NCBI GenBank assembly: GCA_033816765.1
Contig: CM066289.1
Coordinates: 3,720,001 to 3,784,000 of the forward strand
Source of the DNA: Nothopassalora personata
Taxonomy: Eukaryota; Ascomycota; Dothideomycetes; Mycosphaerellales; Mycosphaerellaceae
Reading direction: 5' to 3'
Length of the DNA stretch: 64,000 bases
The translations under genes and the position numbers were made by a program. Under the pieces are notes generated by a model that was not told the DNA's origin, searched no databases, and saw only the letters and a program-made list of their open reading frames with translations. This document shows, piece after piece, positions 42,791 to 55,560 of the stretch (within the stretch, counting starts at the first letter, position 1; every line of letters begins with the position of its first letter).

Positions 42791-45700
42791 GGGTGGAACG
42801 CAGTTAAGAGTTCTATAAATAGGAATCTTATATATACCGACGTACTCCTAAACGAAAGTTACGGAACGTTTGCCCTTATCGATAAAGGATGTATATGCTA
42901 CGCTATAATTAACGGAGACCTAGCGAAAGGCCTCGGTCTTACGTATATTAGTAACGAGAGCCGTAAGGCTATAGGGTTTACGAAGGCGATGCGGAACTCG
43001 ATCGAAGGAGTAGTCGCCTTCCGCATAGAAACTACTAGGATCCACTAGGTAGTTTATGCTTACGTCGTGCCTAATCTAGACTTCCCTATAATCCTAGGGA
43101 ACCCGTAGAAGGCGCATAACTAGATCCGGACTACGCCTAAAAAGCGCCGGTACTACTATAGCTTAGTAAAGAAATAGGTACCCGAAGGACGCAACTATAA
43201 AGAACACGAATCGGGTAAGCGTTTCGCTACGATTGCCGCGGCAACCGTAGAAGATATTAAGAAAGCCCTTAGTAAGAAGGAGCCGCCTACGCGAGAGGAA
43301 CTTAAGAAGGGCTTACCTCTAGAACTTTAGGATATATTGCCGCTATTTTCCACTAGGGAAGCTAATAAGCTAGCTCCGTACCGCGGCGACCTTAACTATA
43401 AGATCGAGATACGGACGAAAGCCGACGGAAGCCCGGAACCATTGCCCTAGGGACCGCTCTATAGTATGTCTAAAGACGAGCTACTTATCCTCCGGAAGTT
43501 ACTAACGGAACTATAGCGTAAGGGTTACATTCGCCCTTCTACCTTAGAAGCGGCGGCTCCCGTCTTGTTCGTAAGGAAGCCCGGGGGAGGACTTAGGTTC
43601 TACTATAATTATAGAGCATTAAACTAAATTACTAAGTAGGACCGTTATCCTCTACTATTAATCCCGGAAACTATTCGGAACCTAACGGGCGCTAGATAGA
43701 TTACGAAGGGTAACGTTATTACCGCATTCTACTACCTTCGGATAGCTCGAGGCGAAGAGTATAAGACGGCTTTTCGAACTAGATTCGGTCTATAGGAGTA
43801 GCTAGTATGTCCGTTCGGTTTGTCCGGGGCCCCTATAACATTCTAGCGGTATATTAACAGTTTATTACGGGACTACCTAGACGACTTTACCTCGGCCTAC
43901 GCTAACGACGTCGTTATTTACTCCGACGGAATAAAAAAGGACTATTTCTAGAAGGTTCGTATCGTGCTCTAGAAGCTTTAGGCCGGAGGCCTTTTCCTAG
44001 ATCTAGGGAAGTATAAGTTCGTATAGAAGAAGGTTAAGTACCTCGGGTTTATTGTACATGCCGACGGGATAGGAGTAGGACCCGACCCCGAGAAGGTAGT
44101 AGTAGTAAAGGACTAGAAGGCACTAGTTACCTAGAAGGAAGTACGGCGTTTCTTAGGCTTCGCGAACTACTACCGGATGTTTATTCTAAACTATTCGAAG
44201 CTCGCCGAGCCCTTAACGTCGCTAACCGGTAAGAATAAGGTGTTTTCCTGGGGAGATCGTTAGGCTAATACGTTTAAGTCCCTAAAGGATAAGTACTATA
44301 AAGTACTAGTTTTAGCCTACTAGAACCCGGAGCTCCCTACCTTTTTAGAGACGGACTATAGCGGCTTTACGCTTAGAGGCGCCCTCCTATAAGAAAAGGA
44401 CGGAGTCGTGAAACTAGTAGGATTCTACTCGAAGAAGCTTAATAAGGCTAAGATTAACTACGACATTTACGATAAGGAGATACTTGCGGTAGTGTCCTAT
44501 CTTAAAGAATAGGCTCCCGAGTTAAAAACATGTAGGCCCTTTATAATCTAGACGGACTATAAGAACCTAGAATACTTTATAACGAAGAGACAGCTTTCCG
44601 AACGGTAGATCCGGTAGGTTAAGGAAGTTATAAAATTCTAGTTTTTACTAGTGTATAGGCCGGGCACCGAGGCGATTATACCGGATGCCTTTTCTCGAAG
44701 GGAGTAGGACACGCTTAGGTAGGACGATAAGTTATTACGGTATCGCAGATTTCTTAAACCGGACATCGTAAAGAATTAGCCGGGCTCGAAGGTAGTAGAC
44801 GCTAGCTCGACTATAAAGGTTTCGTTAGTACGAATCTTAGCTACGTAGTTCGAAGGACTATCCGCTATAGAAGAGGCGGATTCACCGGGCGCACTATAGG
44901 GACCCTTCTAAGACTAAGAGCTAAACGACCTCTAGGAAAGAACTATCGAGAAGGATAGCACGTTCTAAGCGGTACACCGCGCGATTAAGGTAGGAGCGCG
45001 TTCACTTCCTAGCGAGGTAAAACTTAAGGTACAAGTAGGTAACTATAGCATTGACCGTAACGGGTATCTTCGCTACCGCGGTAGGATTTAGGTACCTAGA
45101 GCTCCTAGTTCTACGGAGTCCGACTATAAGGAGGCGGACATAGCGATTCTATAGAACGACACCCTTCGAACTAAGCTAATCTAATCCGTGCACGATTCAC
45201 CGGTATACGGCTACCCTAGCCGGGACTCTATAGCATCGATACTAAGTCGTAACTTCTACTAGCCCCTATAGTCTAAGCACGTAAGGCAGTTCTTAAGGAA
45301 CTGTAACTACTGCGGTAGGAATAAGGTGTAGAGAGAATAAAAACACGGCCTCCTATAACCCTTACCGGTCCCCGACCGATTCTTCTAGGAGATCTCGATA
45401 GATTTTATAACGGACATGCCCGAGTCGTAAGGGAACACTTACCTCTGGGTAATTAAGGATCGACTAAGCAAGACCGTCGTTTTAGAAGCGATACCTACTA
45501 TAAAAGCCGAGGACTACGCTAAAAGGTTCTTAGACTACTAGGTAAGATACCACGGCCTCCCTTAAGCTATTACGAGTGACCGGGGTACTAACTAGACGAG
45601 TACCTTCTAGAGGACCTTTTATCGTTTAACCGGTGTAAAATAGAGGCTTAGCTCCGCCTACTACCTATAAACCAACGGAGGCCCGGAACGGTTAAACTAG

Positions 45701-46570
45701 GAAGTCTAGGCTTACCTTCGTAACTATATTAACTATAAGCAGTCCGACTAGAAACGCTAGCTCCCTACGGCGCAACTTACTCTAAACGCGCGGTATTACG
45801 CTAGGCTAGGAATAAGCCCCTTCTTCGCGGTATACGGATACGAGGTACTATTACCCGTTTAGTTATAACCGGATCTAGAGACCTCTTAGTTAGACGCCGC
45901 GTAACGGGCAACGCTATTCGTAGAAAGGATGCAAAAGATTACGGACCTATGTTAGGCGAGTATAGCGGAAGCCGCCTAAAAATAGGAGAACTACGCTAAC
46001 CGGGATAGGAAGCCCGTACTAATCTATCGTGTAGGTAATAAAGTTTAGCTAGATCTACGTAACTATGTTACTATACGACTAAAGAAGAGCCTCGACTATA
46101 GACACGCGAAGTATACGGTAGTAGAAGTGATCTCACCGTTATCTATACGCTTATCTAGGATCCCCGACGGGATCTACCCGGTCTTCTATCCTAACTTACT
46201 ACGACCTATAAGCTAAGACCCCTTACCTAGACAGGAGATCGATAATAAACAGCCGGACCCTATTATAATTGAGTCTTACGAAGAGTAGTAGGTAGAGGAG
46301 ATCCTTTACGCTAGAACTAAGGTTAGAGGTAGAGGCCGAGTACGCGAAGTCCTAGTAAAATGGACCGGATACTATAAGCCTACATAGGAACCATTAGGGT
46401 ACCTTATAGACACCGTAGCCGCGGATAACTTCGAGAGGAGATATAGTAACCTAATAACGTATAACGGACCGAAGGAGGCATAGGATACGAATAGAAGGGG
46501 GAGAAGGCGAAAAGGTAAGGATTACTAGGGACTTAGCGTAGATACAGGCGTTTAGGAAAAGGTAGGCGTT
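42791..46570 (+). pseudogene. Gypsy-D pol with chromodomain (RIP-damaged)
   Basis: Order: protease (about 42,830-43,150), RT (43,430-44,250), RNase H, integrase, chromodomain. The RT active site near 43,905 reads YANDVVIYS; the Asn comes from Asp by TG to TA. RNase H has ETDYSGFTLRGALLQ and YDIYDKEILAVVSYLKE. Integrase has the HHCC segment (HVRQFLRNCNYC), ISIDFITDMP, a SDRGTNQ block and PERLNQEVQAYLRNY. After ISPLSIRLSRIPDGIYPVF comes a chromodomain (EEILYARTKVRGRGR, VKWTGYYKPTQEP) near 46,290-46,420. Stops occur throughout, so no protein is made. Confidence 0.88.
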
Positions 46571-47936
46571 CTTTTAGGTTAGGGAGTCTTTTTAGGAGAT
46601 AGAGAGAAGTAAGAAGGTATAGGTAAGTTTAAGAGCGTTTCATTTTAGCGGCGTCCGCCGCAAAAGTAGCGGAGCCCGATCCCTTTTAAGATAGCTATAT
46701 ACTATAATAGCCCGGTCGCGGCCCGCGCGAAAGACGAGGGTACCCGAAGGCTAGCTAGTAGAAGCCGAGGCCTAACGCACGCGGCGCTAGCCTAGCTAGA
46801 GGTCGCGTAGGGCGCCCCCGGGACTAAGAGGTCGGTTAGCGATAGTTTTATAACGGGGCCCGTAGTATATACGTCTACCTAAAGGTGAGCTAAGCATTAG
46901 CTATAGTGCCTATAACCTTAGCGGCGACCGTACTAAAAGAATCGGTAAGCGCGTATAAAGAGGCGGGGGCCGTGGAAACTTACCGGGAGAGTATACTAGT
47001 ACGCTAGAGGGGCTTTAAAGCCTTCTAGGCTTTAAGGACGGCGCGGAGCTTAGTACGAGCGTCGTCGCTAAAAGACCGTTAGCCGGTAGAAAAGTCGCGG
47101 AGTACGCTAGGGAGGATACTTACGCGCGGTTCTAGTTAGTAGCGCGGGTCCACTTAGTATAGGCGGCGTAGGCGAGCTCCGGCCTAAAACGCGCGGTTAG
47201 TTATAATTTTCCTTCGGGGTCCGCGCGGTATATACATGTCCTCGCAATGCTTACGATTAGTATTATAGGCCTAGTAGGCGCGCGCGGTTACGCCCTAACG
47301 ATAATTAGCGGACCCCGATAAGAATAGGGCGAGGACCGGTACTTACATACTAGGAGACGTAGTCTACGCTAGTAGAGGCGTAGGGAACGTAGTAGATGCG
47401 GCGTTAGGCCATTTTATGCTAGGCTCCGGTTAGAATGTTTCGGTCTCCTTAGGGATTCATTTAGACTTACTTAATGGTATTAATAGGAGATGTAGTAGTG
47501 GTGGTTTCTACTTACGGCATGCTATTAGTATCTGTCGGAACCCGTAAGGAAAATGTCGTCTCCCTAAGCGGTAGACATAAGATTTGCGAATATGCCCCTA
47601 AGGCTAGAGACGCTTAGCTAGGGGGAGGGGGAGGGGCGACTTACGCGTGCGGTAGTTAATAAGAAAAAGAAAGAGAAGAAAAAAAAAGAGAACGAAAACC
47701 TAAAGATATGTTCTACGCTCCTATTATTTATATGTAATAATAGCTATTGTTACTTAGTGGACAATAGTAACCTTATACTTACCTAGGTAACAATACTTTG
47801 TCTCGGCGTCGACGGGGCTAGACAATAAGGAAGAGAAGCTCGGGCACTTCCTATTACGAGCCTAACAAAACACCTAGGACAATAGGCTCTAGGGCGGAGC
47901 TATTACTAGGGGCGGCGGAGGAGGAAGGGGGGGTAG
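46571..47936. other. Gypsy-D 3' noncoding or accessory region
   Basis: About 1.3 kb between the pol end and the 3' LTR, long for a simple 3' region. Antisense frames with Arg/Pro-rich composition can be read after ignoring TAG stops, but I cannot support a protein. GC-rich blocks alternate with purine runs, ending in the polypurine tract. Confidence 0.4.
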
Positions 47937-48098
47937 TATAAGGGGCGGGCCCCTATTTCTTAGCATAGGCTACGCCTATACGTTCGGATTACTTTCCGAC
48001 AGCTTTTCTTCGGACAGCGTATAACTTCCCCTTTCTTCTATATCGAACTTATTATAAACTTTATAGAACTTCAGTATATACGTCGTTCACCCGTAACA
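47937..48098 (+). repeat. Gypsy-D 3' LTR
   Basis: 162 bp, partner of 41,319-41,479, followed by GTTAT and the rest of Copia-E gag. Confidence 0.93.
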
Positions 48099-48103
48099 GT
48101 TAT

Positions 48104-51100
48104 AACTAATAGGATAAGTTTAACCGTTAGTTAGAGCTCTACGCTAAGTCTCTAAACATCTAGAAGTATATAGATCTAAACAACACTACCGCCGAGCTAA
48201 TAGAGCCGGTGTACTTAACGTTCGACTAAATCCAATTAGCATATACTACTAAAGACGCTACGGCTAAAGATAAGGAGCTTATTAAGCTCCGCTAGTTAGA
48301 CACCGACCGTAGGTAGCGGATGTATAACATCTTTACGTCCGTAAGGTCTAAATTAGTTACCTACCTAATTAGGACTACTATAGAGCTAGGCTAGGAGCTA
48401 ATACATAGTAAACGTACCCTTAGAGGCAAGGTCTAGGCTCTAAAGGATTAGTACGGACTAAACGACATGCTACGTAAGCGATAGCTTACACTAGAGCTAA
48501 ATAGGCTTTAGAAGAGCTAGGCCCGAAGGGTCGACGACTAGTGTTTAGACTAGCTAGTGCTATAGACTAAGATGCTAGATTACAACTATGCCGAGTACGG
48601 AGACCTACTACGACACTTCCTACTTGCGATATAGTAGAAAACTCCTACTTATAGAGTATTACTATATAACGAGTAGAAGCGTAATAAGCTCTCGCTTAGT
48701 AAGCTTACCGAGCGATACCTCGAATAGATACGCGACACTACCCTAGTTACTACGAACGGTCTATTAGTCTTCGTAACCTTTATAGGCGAACCTTAGTAGA
48801 GGACGAGCCTCTACTACTAGCGCCTACAGTAGGCATAGTCGGTAGGAACGATAACAATAACAACGACCGTCGTCGTAGCCGCGGCGACAAGAGTCGTAAC
48901 CGTAGTAACGGTGTAAACAAAGGAAAGAGCAGTAATAATAACGATAGGCTAAGCGGCTACTAGAACATTACCGGCGAGCCTAAGGAGAGTTATTATAAGA
49001 ACCTCTATTTATGCGATATAGTTAACCCTAAGAAGCGTCTATTAAAGGATTAGCGCTCTAAGTAGTAGAAGAAGTGCTAGAAGCACTTTATTAATTACTG
49101 CTTAGGCGATGATAGTAAACGCTTACTAGGCGTATTAAACCGCAATAGGCGCACGGATAAGGAACGAGATAAGGCAATTACTAAGGGCAAGGTCGCACCG
49201 CACGGCTTCACTAGTCTTACTGTCCTTTCGAGCTCGATAAGCTAATTGAGCTTTAACTTTAGGGATTACTAGGTATACGACAACTGCTCGGACACCTATG
49301 TTATTAATTACTATAACTAGTAGGGCGTAGAATTCATTATAGAGCGCCTAACCACCTCATTAATCTAAGCCGGAACCACGACATTCCCTATTACCGCATT
49401 AGGCAAGGTTCGCATAAAAATAGAGGGGATACCATTTACCCTATTAGATGTGGCCTATTGCCTAGGCTTTTATATAAACGTTATCTCCTACTTACGCATA
49501 GAGACGGCTAGACTTTAGTAGTACGGACGCACTAATTTAGTCTATCATAATAATAAGAAATTAATGGACCTATACCGCCCTACTAGCATAATCCCCTTCT
49601 TTAAGGTAGTTACACCGCCTTAGTTAGAGATAGTCTATAAATGGCTATCGAGCAATAATAGGAGCATCCTACTAAAGATTACTAATGAAGTGCGCTGATT
49701 AAAACCCTCGTTAACACACCTATTAATAATTACTGCTTAGGCATAAACTACACTAGCCATAATACCGAGCGCTAGTAACATTTAACTAACCTAAAGGTAA
49801 TAGCAGTTTCTAGCTACTTAATTAGCCGTTATTAAATAACGCTACAACCCCTACACTTTTACGAGACTAGGTTAAATCCGGGGTCAAACTATCGACTAAT
49901 GAGAGCATAGAGAACTCCGACTATAACAATAGCTATTAAAATAACGCGGTCAATAGTAACGCGTCTTAATAGTACATTAACGACTTTAAGTAGCAATTGA
50001 TGGATACACTTATAGAGGAAGACCGTAAGGAGATTATAGTAGACATAGATACTTCGACGACTCTAGACGTCGCTACCGCTCCTCCTTTAGTAATCCCCTT
50101 CGAAGAACTTAGTTAAATAGATAAGTTTTCCCCTAATTCTAACTATACCCTTACCGACACTAGGAAGAGGCTCCGAACCGCCTACTTCTACTATGCTCTA
50201 CACAATATTATGGTCGCTAACGTTATTATTAGTTAGATGGCGGGCATCCGCCCGAGACCTCGTTACCTAGGACGTAAGTACCACGATGTCGTACGAATAC
50301 GCCGATCCTCCCCTACACGTACTATTAACACTATTACGTCGATACACCGCAATAACCTTCCGCCCGAACCTCTAAACTACCGAGCCGCCATAAAGCACCG
50401 CTTCGCCTAATAATAGCGTAAAGCTATAGCTAAAGAGTTTACTAAAGTAGTCTTAACCGGTACGTTTAAATAGACTACATAGTAAGAGAAGGATTATAAT
50501 GCTTAGTAAGAGGACGGACTTTAGCTACTATTACCGCTAAAGTGGATGTACAAGTACAAGTTAGATAAGCATAGTATACTAAAGAGCTTTAAGGCCCGGC
50601 TATGCGTAAGAGGCGATCTATAGGGTATACACTTAGATATATACGCCGCTACATTACTAGTAAGTATGTTTCGCCTCTACTGTACTATAGCCGCGAGCTT
50701 CGACCTGGAAGCTAAACAGTTTAATGTTATTAACGCCTTCTTAAACTTAGACCTACTATATACTATATATCTATAGCCGCCTCCTAAAATCGATCGCCCT
50801 ACCGATGGACACGCTCTTAAACTAGTTAAGGCCCTCTACGGACTAAAGGAGTCCCCTTTATTATAGTACAACTCCCTTACCGAGACGCTAGCCTCCCTTA
50901 GAATAGTTCCTCTCTCGGACTCCGAATGCATCTACTATAATAATAAGGTTATATTCTTCTTTTATGTAGACGACCTAGTTATGCTATATTACCGTAAGCA
51001 TAAGGACTATGCACTTAGCATTAAGAAGCGTCTACTTACTAAGTACGAGATGTACGAGCTTAGAGATCTTACCTAGTTTCTAGGAATTAAGGTAACACGA

Positions 51101-51663
51101 GATCGGTAGAAGAGACTACTATAGCTCTTATAGGAGGACTATATCGAGAAGCTCGCTACTAAGTTTAGCATATCCACTAGCGTACGTAAGATAAATGTAC
51201 TAGTGGATTAACACCTTAACTAGACGGTGCCTAAAGGCTATATTATAGAAGCTATTAAGATCCTTACTTACTAATAACGTATTAGATCCCTTAACTTCGT
51301 AGCAATATACACACGCCCGGACATTGCCTTTTCCCTATTAATGCTTTCGTAGTATCTAACTAAGCTAATAGACACGTATCTAAAGCTTATAGACTAGTGC
51401 CTACGCTACCTCCTAGAGACTAAGAACCTCTACCTTATGTATAGCGCTAGTAAGCATTTTACTAGCCTACATAGTTAACCTAAATATCTCGGTAAGAACT
51501 ATAAGTTCTTCGGTACATTAGATACCTCCTACGGTATAAACGTCGATAGGACTAGCTCTAGCGGATAGATCTTTATGCTCTTCGGCGGACTAGTTGACTA
51601 TAAAGCATCTAAGTAGATTACTATTACTAAGTCCTTAACCGAAGCCGAACTCCTTAGCCTATT
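48104..51663 (+). pseudogene. Copia-E gag (rest), protease, RT and RNase H (RIP-damaged)
   Basis: Gag resumes at 48,104 directly after the duplicated GTTAT, with a long helical part (RLDTDRRQRMYNIF and LGLNDMLRK-like blocks) to about 49,100. The protease-like segment near 49,260-49,480 includes ALGKVRIKIEG and LLDVAYCLGFYINVISY. RT starts near 50,430; it has NVINAFLNLDL, KALYGLKE and FFYVDDLVMLY, all with preserved catalytic Asp. RNase H contains YTRPDIAFSL, DTSYGINVDRTSSSGQIFML and SKQITITKSLTEAELLSL, and is cut at 51,663. Confidence 0.8.
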
Positions 51664-52566
51664 AATATCTACTAACTACCCTATATAGGCCTATCTAAGT
51701 TGTAGTGGTGTGGAGCGGCGCTTATGTAAGTAGAGGTATTTACCGGTCCCGGGACCGTGAAATCAGGTCACGTGACGAGTAGCGCAGTAGCTAGATAAAA
51801 TAAGAGGATTAGCGGACCTAAACCCCTATACCCTCTACTCGAGAGGTATAAATTGAATTGTTACCTTAATGCTACGCTTACAATACTTAACTACGCAGTA
51901 TTTATCTTAATAGCTATACTAGGTCCCGCTAGCTTACCTAAATGTCTAATTAAACCTAAATGAAATTAGGGCAAGTTAGACCTAAGGGACCCCCCCCTCT
52001 AAACCTAAGGTTAACATAACTAAACCTAAGGTTAACACAACTAAACCTAAGGTTAACATAACTAATTAGTCGTTAATATATCCTCCCCTATTACGAACCT
52101 ATCCTTAGGTTCTAAAGCAGTGAGCCCGGGCACTATAGGTAGCGTAGTTAGTCGCTATAAGCTAAGGTAGTCTTATAGTAGTATAGTAGCTCACCCTACC
52201 ATTTAGCTTAATATATAAGATGTTAGGTAGTCCTAGGGCCTACTAGCGATAGTTTATAAAGATCGAAAGGATCCTTCTAATAGAGACCGTAATAATAACG
52301 TTAATAACCGCGACTCGCATCCGTCGCACTATACTAACGTATACTACGAAACTGGCAAGGGAATAGATAGCTACGTTAGCATTAATCGAGCGGGCTAGAT
52401 AGTCGAATAACGTAAACGCCACTTATGAGACAAGTGAGCATTAGTACTAGTAACCTAATAAATCTAAAGACGAGTCTACCGCGTAGCTAGAAGGTGAGTT
52501 AAGGAAGATAAGTAACTATAAGAAACAAGTAAGATCTAAGGACTAGAAGCACCTGTACCCGAAGCA

Positions 52567-52651
52567 TTAGAACTAGAATTAGAACTAGAATTAGAACTAG
52601 AATTAGAACTAGAATTAGAACTAGAATTAGAACTAGAATTAGAACTAGAAT
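52567..52651. repeat. 12-bp tandem repeat, about 7 units
   Basis: Same unit TTAGAACTAGAA as at 17,214-17,350, about four units shorter. Confidence 0.9.
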
Positions 52652-52689
52652 CCTATAGGCTATAGCTGTAGCCGGAAATCAACTAGAAA

Positions 52690-53830
52690 CTAGGAGCCTA
52701 TAAACCCGCACTAACTACTCAGTTCTACTCATTCTTATACTACTCCTTTATCTAGACCCACTCGTTGTCGTGGCTAACACTAGTCTTACTAGACGCGTCC
52801 CTAAGTAGCTAGCTAGTAAAGTTCCTAGAGTAGTTACGGAAGAAGCTCTTATTACGCCCTTCGCTTATAAAGCACATCTACTCGAGAGTAGTAACTAAGC
52901 TAAGCTGCTTATCTATCAATTTTATAGCTCGGACGCGCTAATTATGTATCTTCTTATAGAAGAGCTCCGAGTCTAGGCGGACCGTAGCATTAAGCCACCT
53001 TCTAGCATTAAGGATGACTTCGTTATCGTTCTAAGACTTCAAACCCACTAGGGCATCGGATAGAGGGCTAATACTACTAAGGTGTACGGCCGTAGGAAAA
53101 GGATAGCCGGGTACTAGGCGTCGATACTTAAACCCTACAGCGCTCTTACTTAGCGTCTTAAAGTCACGATAGAGGTCTATTACCTAGTGCATACTCTAGC
53201 TTCTCTAGAGTTTAAGATAGTTATCGTCGCGGATCTCTATAAAGTAAGGGTTAATCTAACGTAGCGTCTTCTTATATGCGGCCTACCTTATTAGAACGCC
53301 TATAGTAGTTACCCGCATTTGCCTAGCGCTTAGGTCCTCTCTAAACTAGCTAATGCTATTCCTACTTAGGTAATTCTAAACCCTAACCGAGAAGAAACGC
53401 TTAAATCGGCCGTCTTCTATGTAGTCGTTAATCTAGTACTACTAGATGAACCCTCTAGCATTCCCTTTCTTATGAAAACCGTATAAAAACTCCGGCCCAC
53501 TAGTGCCCTCTAAGTTAAGAGAGTATAGCATGTTAAGCCGGTTACTAGTCTAGTAGTTTTCAATTTCGAGGTTTAAGTTAACCCTAGTATACTACACTAT
53601 AGTGTTCGCGTTACCCCCCTAATAAGCCCTATTAAAGCTAAAAATCGTAGGCCTAGGGAAGGAGATAAACCGAGTACAGTGCTAAGGGTATAGCGCCACT
53701 TATAAGAGCTATAGCCCGGGGTCTTGTCGCATAATCTATTAGCTTAGAAAATACTACATGTTCTAGTAGACGCCGCCGTTACTAACCTTATTCAATTCTC
53801 GTAGGTGCTATCGGTACACGTCGAATTCTC
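52690..53830 (-). pseudogene. Unknown reading frame 1 of the Gypsy-C module (RIP-damaged)
   Basis: Minus strand, collinear with copy 1 at 17,390-18,530. After allowing for TAG/TAA it reads as a protein of about 350 residues, with blocks such as YIEDGRFKRFFSVRVQNYLS, INPYFIEIRDDNYLKLQRS, VIDLYRDFKTLSKSAVGFKY and KLIDKQLSLVTTLEQMCFIS. The C-terminus is Glu/Gln-rich and passes into the 12-bp array. I do not recognise the family; there is no zinc knuckle, DDE block or recombinase signature that I can identify. Confidence 0.35.
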
Positions 53831-53859
53831 GACTTATTATCTCTCTAACTATTTTAACC

Positions 53860-54780
53860 CGCGGCGCTAGTTTAGCGTTATTATACTAGTATAGTATGTT
53901 ACTATTAATGTAGGTACCGGTACTATTAAGATCGGCTTAGTTAGCTTTATCGATACTAAATTTATCGAGGATCTAGTTATAGTTAGCATACGTAACGATG
54001 CTACTCGTAGTACCGACTTTACCTCGAACGCGGAGGTAGCTAAGCGGGTTAATAGTCTTCTAACTACGCTTATCAGGGCGAAACCACGACCTATTCTTTA
54101 CCTTAATGGCTGAAAAACTCTTACCTTTAAAGAGCTAGTCTTAGACCTTAAGCGCGCCCTTATATAGGGTATTAGCGGTAATACCGGGATTCGTAATAAA
54201 GTAGAGGGCGTTATAGTAGAAATCTCGAATATACTAATCGCATATTATAGCGCTAACCTTACCATCCCTCTTAAGAACGTCCGAGATAGCATATTCGAGC
54301 ATCTTAAGGCCCGCTATCCGGTACTTAGGTAGCTAGTTAATGCTATCTACATTAATCGAGTTTCTAAACTTAATACTATAGTATTGCTTATTATAGGTGC
54401 AGTTAGCGCGCTTAATCCGGAGGGCCTCGTCTTCTTATAGGATATAATCTTTAAAGACTAATACATCCCTAATCATAGCCGAAGGTAATATAGTAAGTAT
54501 CGGATTGCTATTCTTAGTTAAGGCCGGAGTAGATCGTAGGGTACTAACCGGTGTACCTAGCGGACTGCCCTCGCGTATAGGTACGCTATCTAGCGTTCGG
54601 TTAGGCGAGGATCGAGTAGGCGTAGTTATACCCTTACCTATGCTCTCGCCTATACGGAGCTACTTAAGTCGACTCGACTTGCGACCGCCTCTCGATAGGA
54701 CTGTAGGCTAGGTAGAAGCTAGTAGTAGAGTTAGCGTAGTACTCTTTGTACGTCCTTTACCTTTACTACCCGGTAGTAGC
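53860..54780 (+). pseudogene. Unknown reading frame 2 of the Gypsy-C module (RIP-damaged)
   Basis: Plus strand, opposite to the flanking frames, collinear with copy 1 at 18,990-19,920. Readable blocks include TKFIEDLVIVSIRNDATRST, AEVAKRVNSLLTTLIRAKPR, TLTFKELVLDLKRALI, GIRNKVEGVIVEISNILIAY, NLTIPLKNVRDSIFEHLKAR and a C-terminal SRVS/Arg-rich part. The hydrophobic heptad-like spacing looks like a real folded protein. Family not recognised. A 68-codon open frame at 54,505-54,711 is a short out-of-frame remainder. Confidence 0.35.
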
Positions 54781-55560
54781 TAACGTGGCTATTACTAGCT
54801 AGATAGTCTAGGTTAATCTATACTGTCCTCTAGGGACGCGGACTTCTTAGTAATAGTACCCTCTATAAAGTATAGAAGGCTATCCTTATAGACGGCTAGG
54901 CGGTGTCTTCTAATAATCTCCCTACTCTTAGCCGACTACGGATTAATGCTACGTGCTTTAGCCTCCCTATCGCACCGGGTAAGATTACTAGGCTCTAAAA
55001 TTCGCTTACGATCTATGCCCTTGCGGCCGATTCTTATACGCTAGATTAATGCCCTCTAAATTCTACTAACAGCCCTACTATAGTCTAGGTACTTGTTAAT
55101 GAAGGCCGTGAACTAGCGGCGCCCGCTGTTAGTACTGTAAAGCTCGGAGATAACGCGTCGATTAAGAATCTTATTATCTATCTACTATAGCTAGTAGCGG
55201 GTAAGCGTAGCTCGAAGAGTCTTCTCTCGGTTACGAATCTCTAAACCGGTCTTACGAATCTTACCGACGATAGGAAACAAGACATCGAGCTTCTTATTAC
55301 TAAGGAATTCATCCTAGTAGCTCTTACCTATACCGCTCTTAACTTCCTCGAAAAATAGGTTAACCTAGACGGAGTAGTCTTCGAACACCTTCTCGAAGCC
55401 CTTATAGAAGTCCTTTAACACCTTAACCCGCTTCTAAGGACTAAGCTCTCGGAACATAACATTAGCGGCGGACTTCGGCGTGTTCGTATTAGTAAGGACA
55501 TGCTTAACGTTATCCGGTAGGCGAAGGGACTCGAATAAGGTCTAAGGTAGGCGGGTAAGC
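54780..55560 (-). pseudogene. Unknown reading frame 3 of the Gypsy-C module (RIP-damaged)
   Basis: Minus strand, collinear with copy 1 at 19,920-20,699 (split there by Gypsy-A). Blocks: LRLPDNVKHVLTNTNTPKSA, FRELSPQKRVKVLKDFYKGF, EEVKSGIGKSY, DEFLSNKKLDVLFPIVGKIR, LEIRNREKTLRATLTRY, NRRVISELYSTNSGRRQFTA and a basic C-terminal NLTRCDREAKARSINP. It is the best preserved of the three module frames. The basic helices suggest nucleic-acid binding; function unknown. Confidence 0.4.

Larger units (their letters stand above)
41319..48098 (+). mobile_element. Gypsy-D: full-length LTR retrotransposon, RIP-mutated
   Basis: 6,780 bp with LTRs 41,319-41,479 (161 bp) and 47,937-48,098 (162 bp), TATAAGGGGCGGG to CCCGTAACA. 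GTTAT duplications lie at 41,314-41,318 and 48,099-48,103. It is inserted in the gag of Copia-E, whose frame continues across the single target site. A purine-rich tract (GGAGGAGGAAGGGGGGG) lies just before the 3' LTR. The LTR pair differs mainly by C/T and G/A at CpA sites. Confidence 0.95.
40865..51663 (+). mobile_element. Copia-E: RIP-mutated copia element, split by Gypsy-D, 3' end missing
   Basis: Starts TGTTACGATCTAAGCG at 40,865 exactly where the Gypsy-C integrase frame stops, so it inserted into Gypsy-C copy 1. Its 5' LTR end cannot be set because the 3' LTR is absent. Gag (with NWQDKFNRWLELYAKSLNIW-like sequence) starts before Gypsy-D near 41,180 and resumes at 48,104. A protease-like YDNCSD block lies near 49,270. 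RT with KLVKALYGLKESPL and YVDDLVML lies at 50,780-51,000, and RNase H up to LTEAELLSL at 51,655. Then Gypsy-C copy 2 starts abruptly. The 1.1 kb between protease and RT is too short for a whole integrase, and no integrase core was found. Confidence 0.8.

Noticed and set aside
54505..54711. 68-codon plus-strand open frame in the Gypsy-C module
   Set aside because: Out of frame with the longer readable blocks around it; open only by chance.
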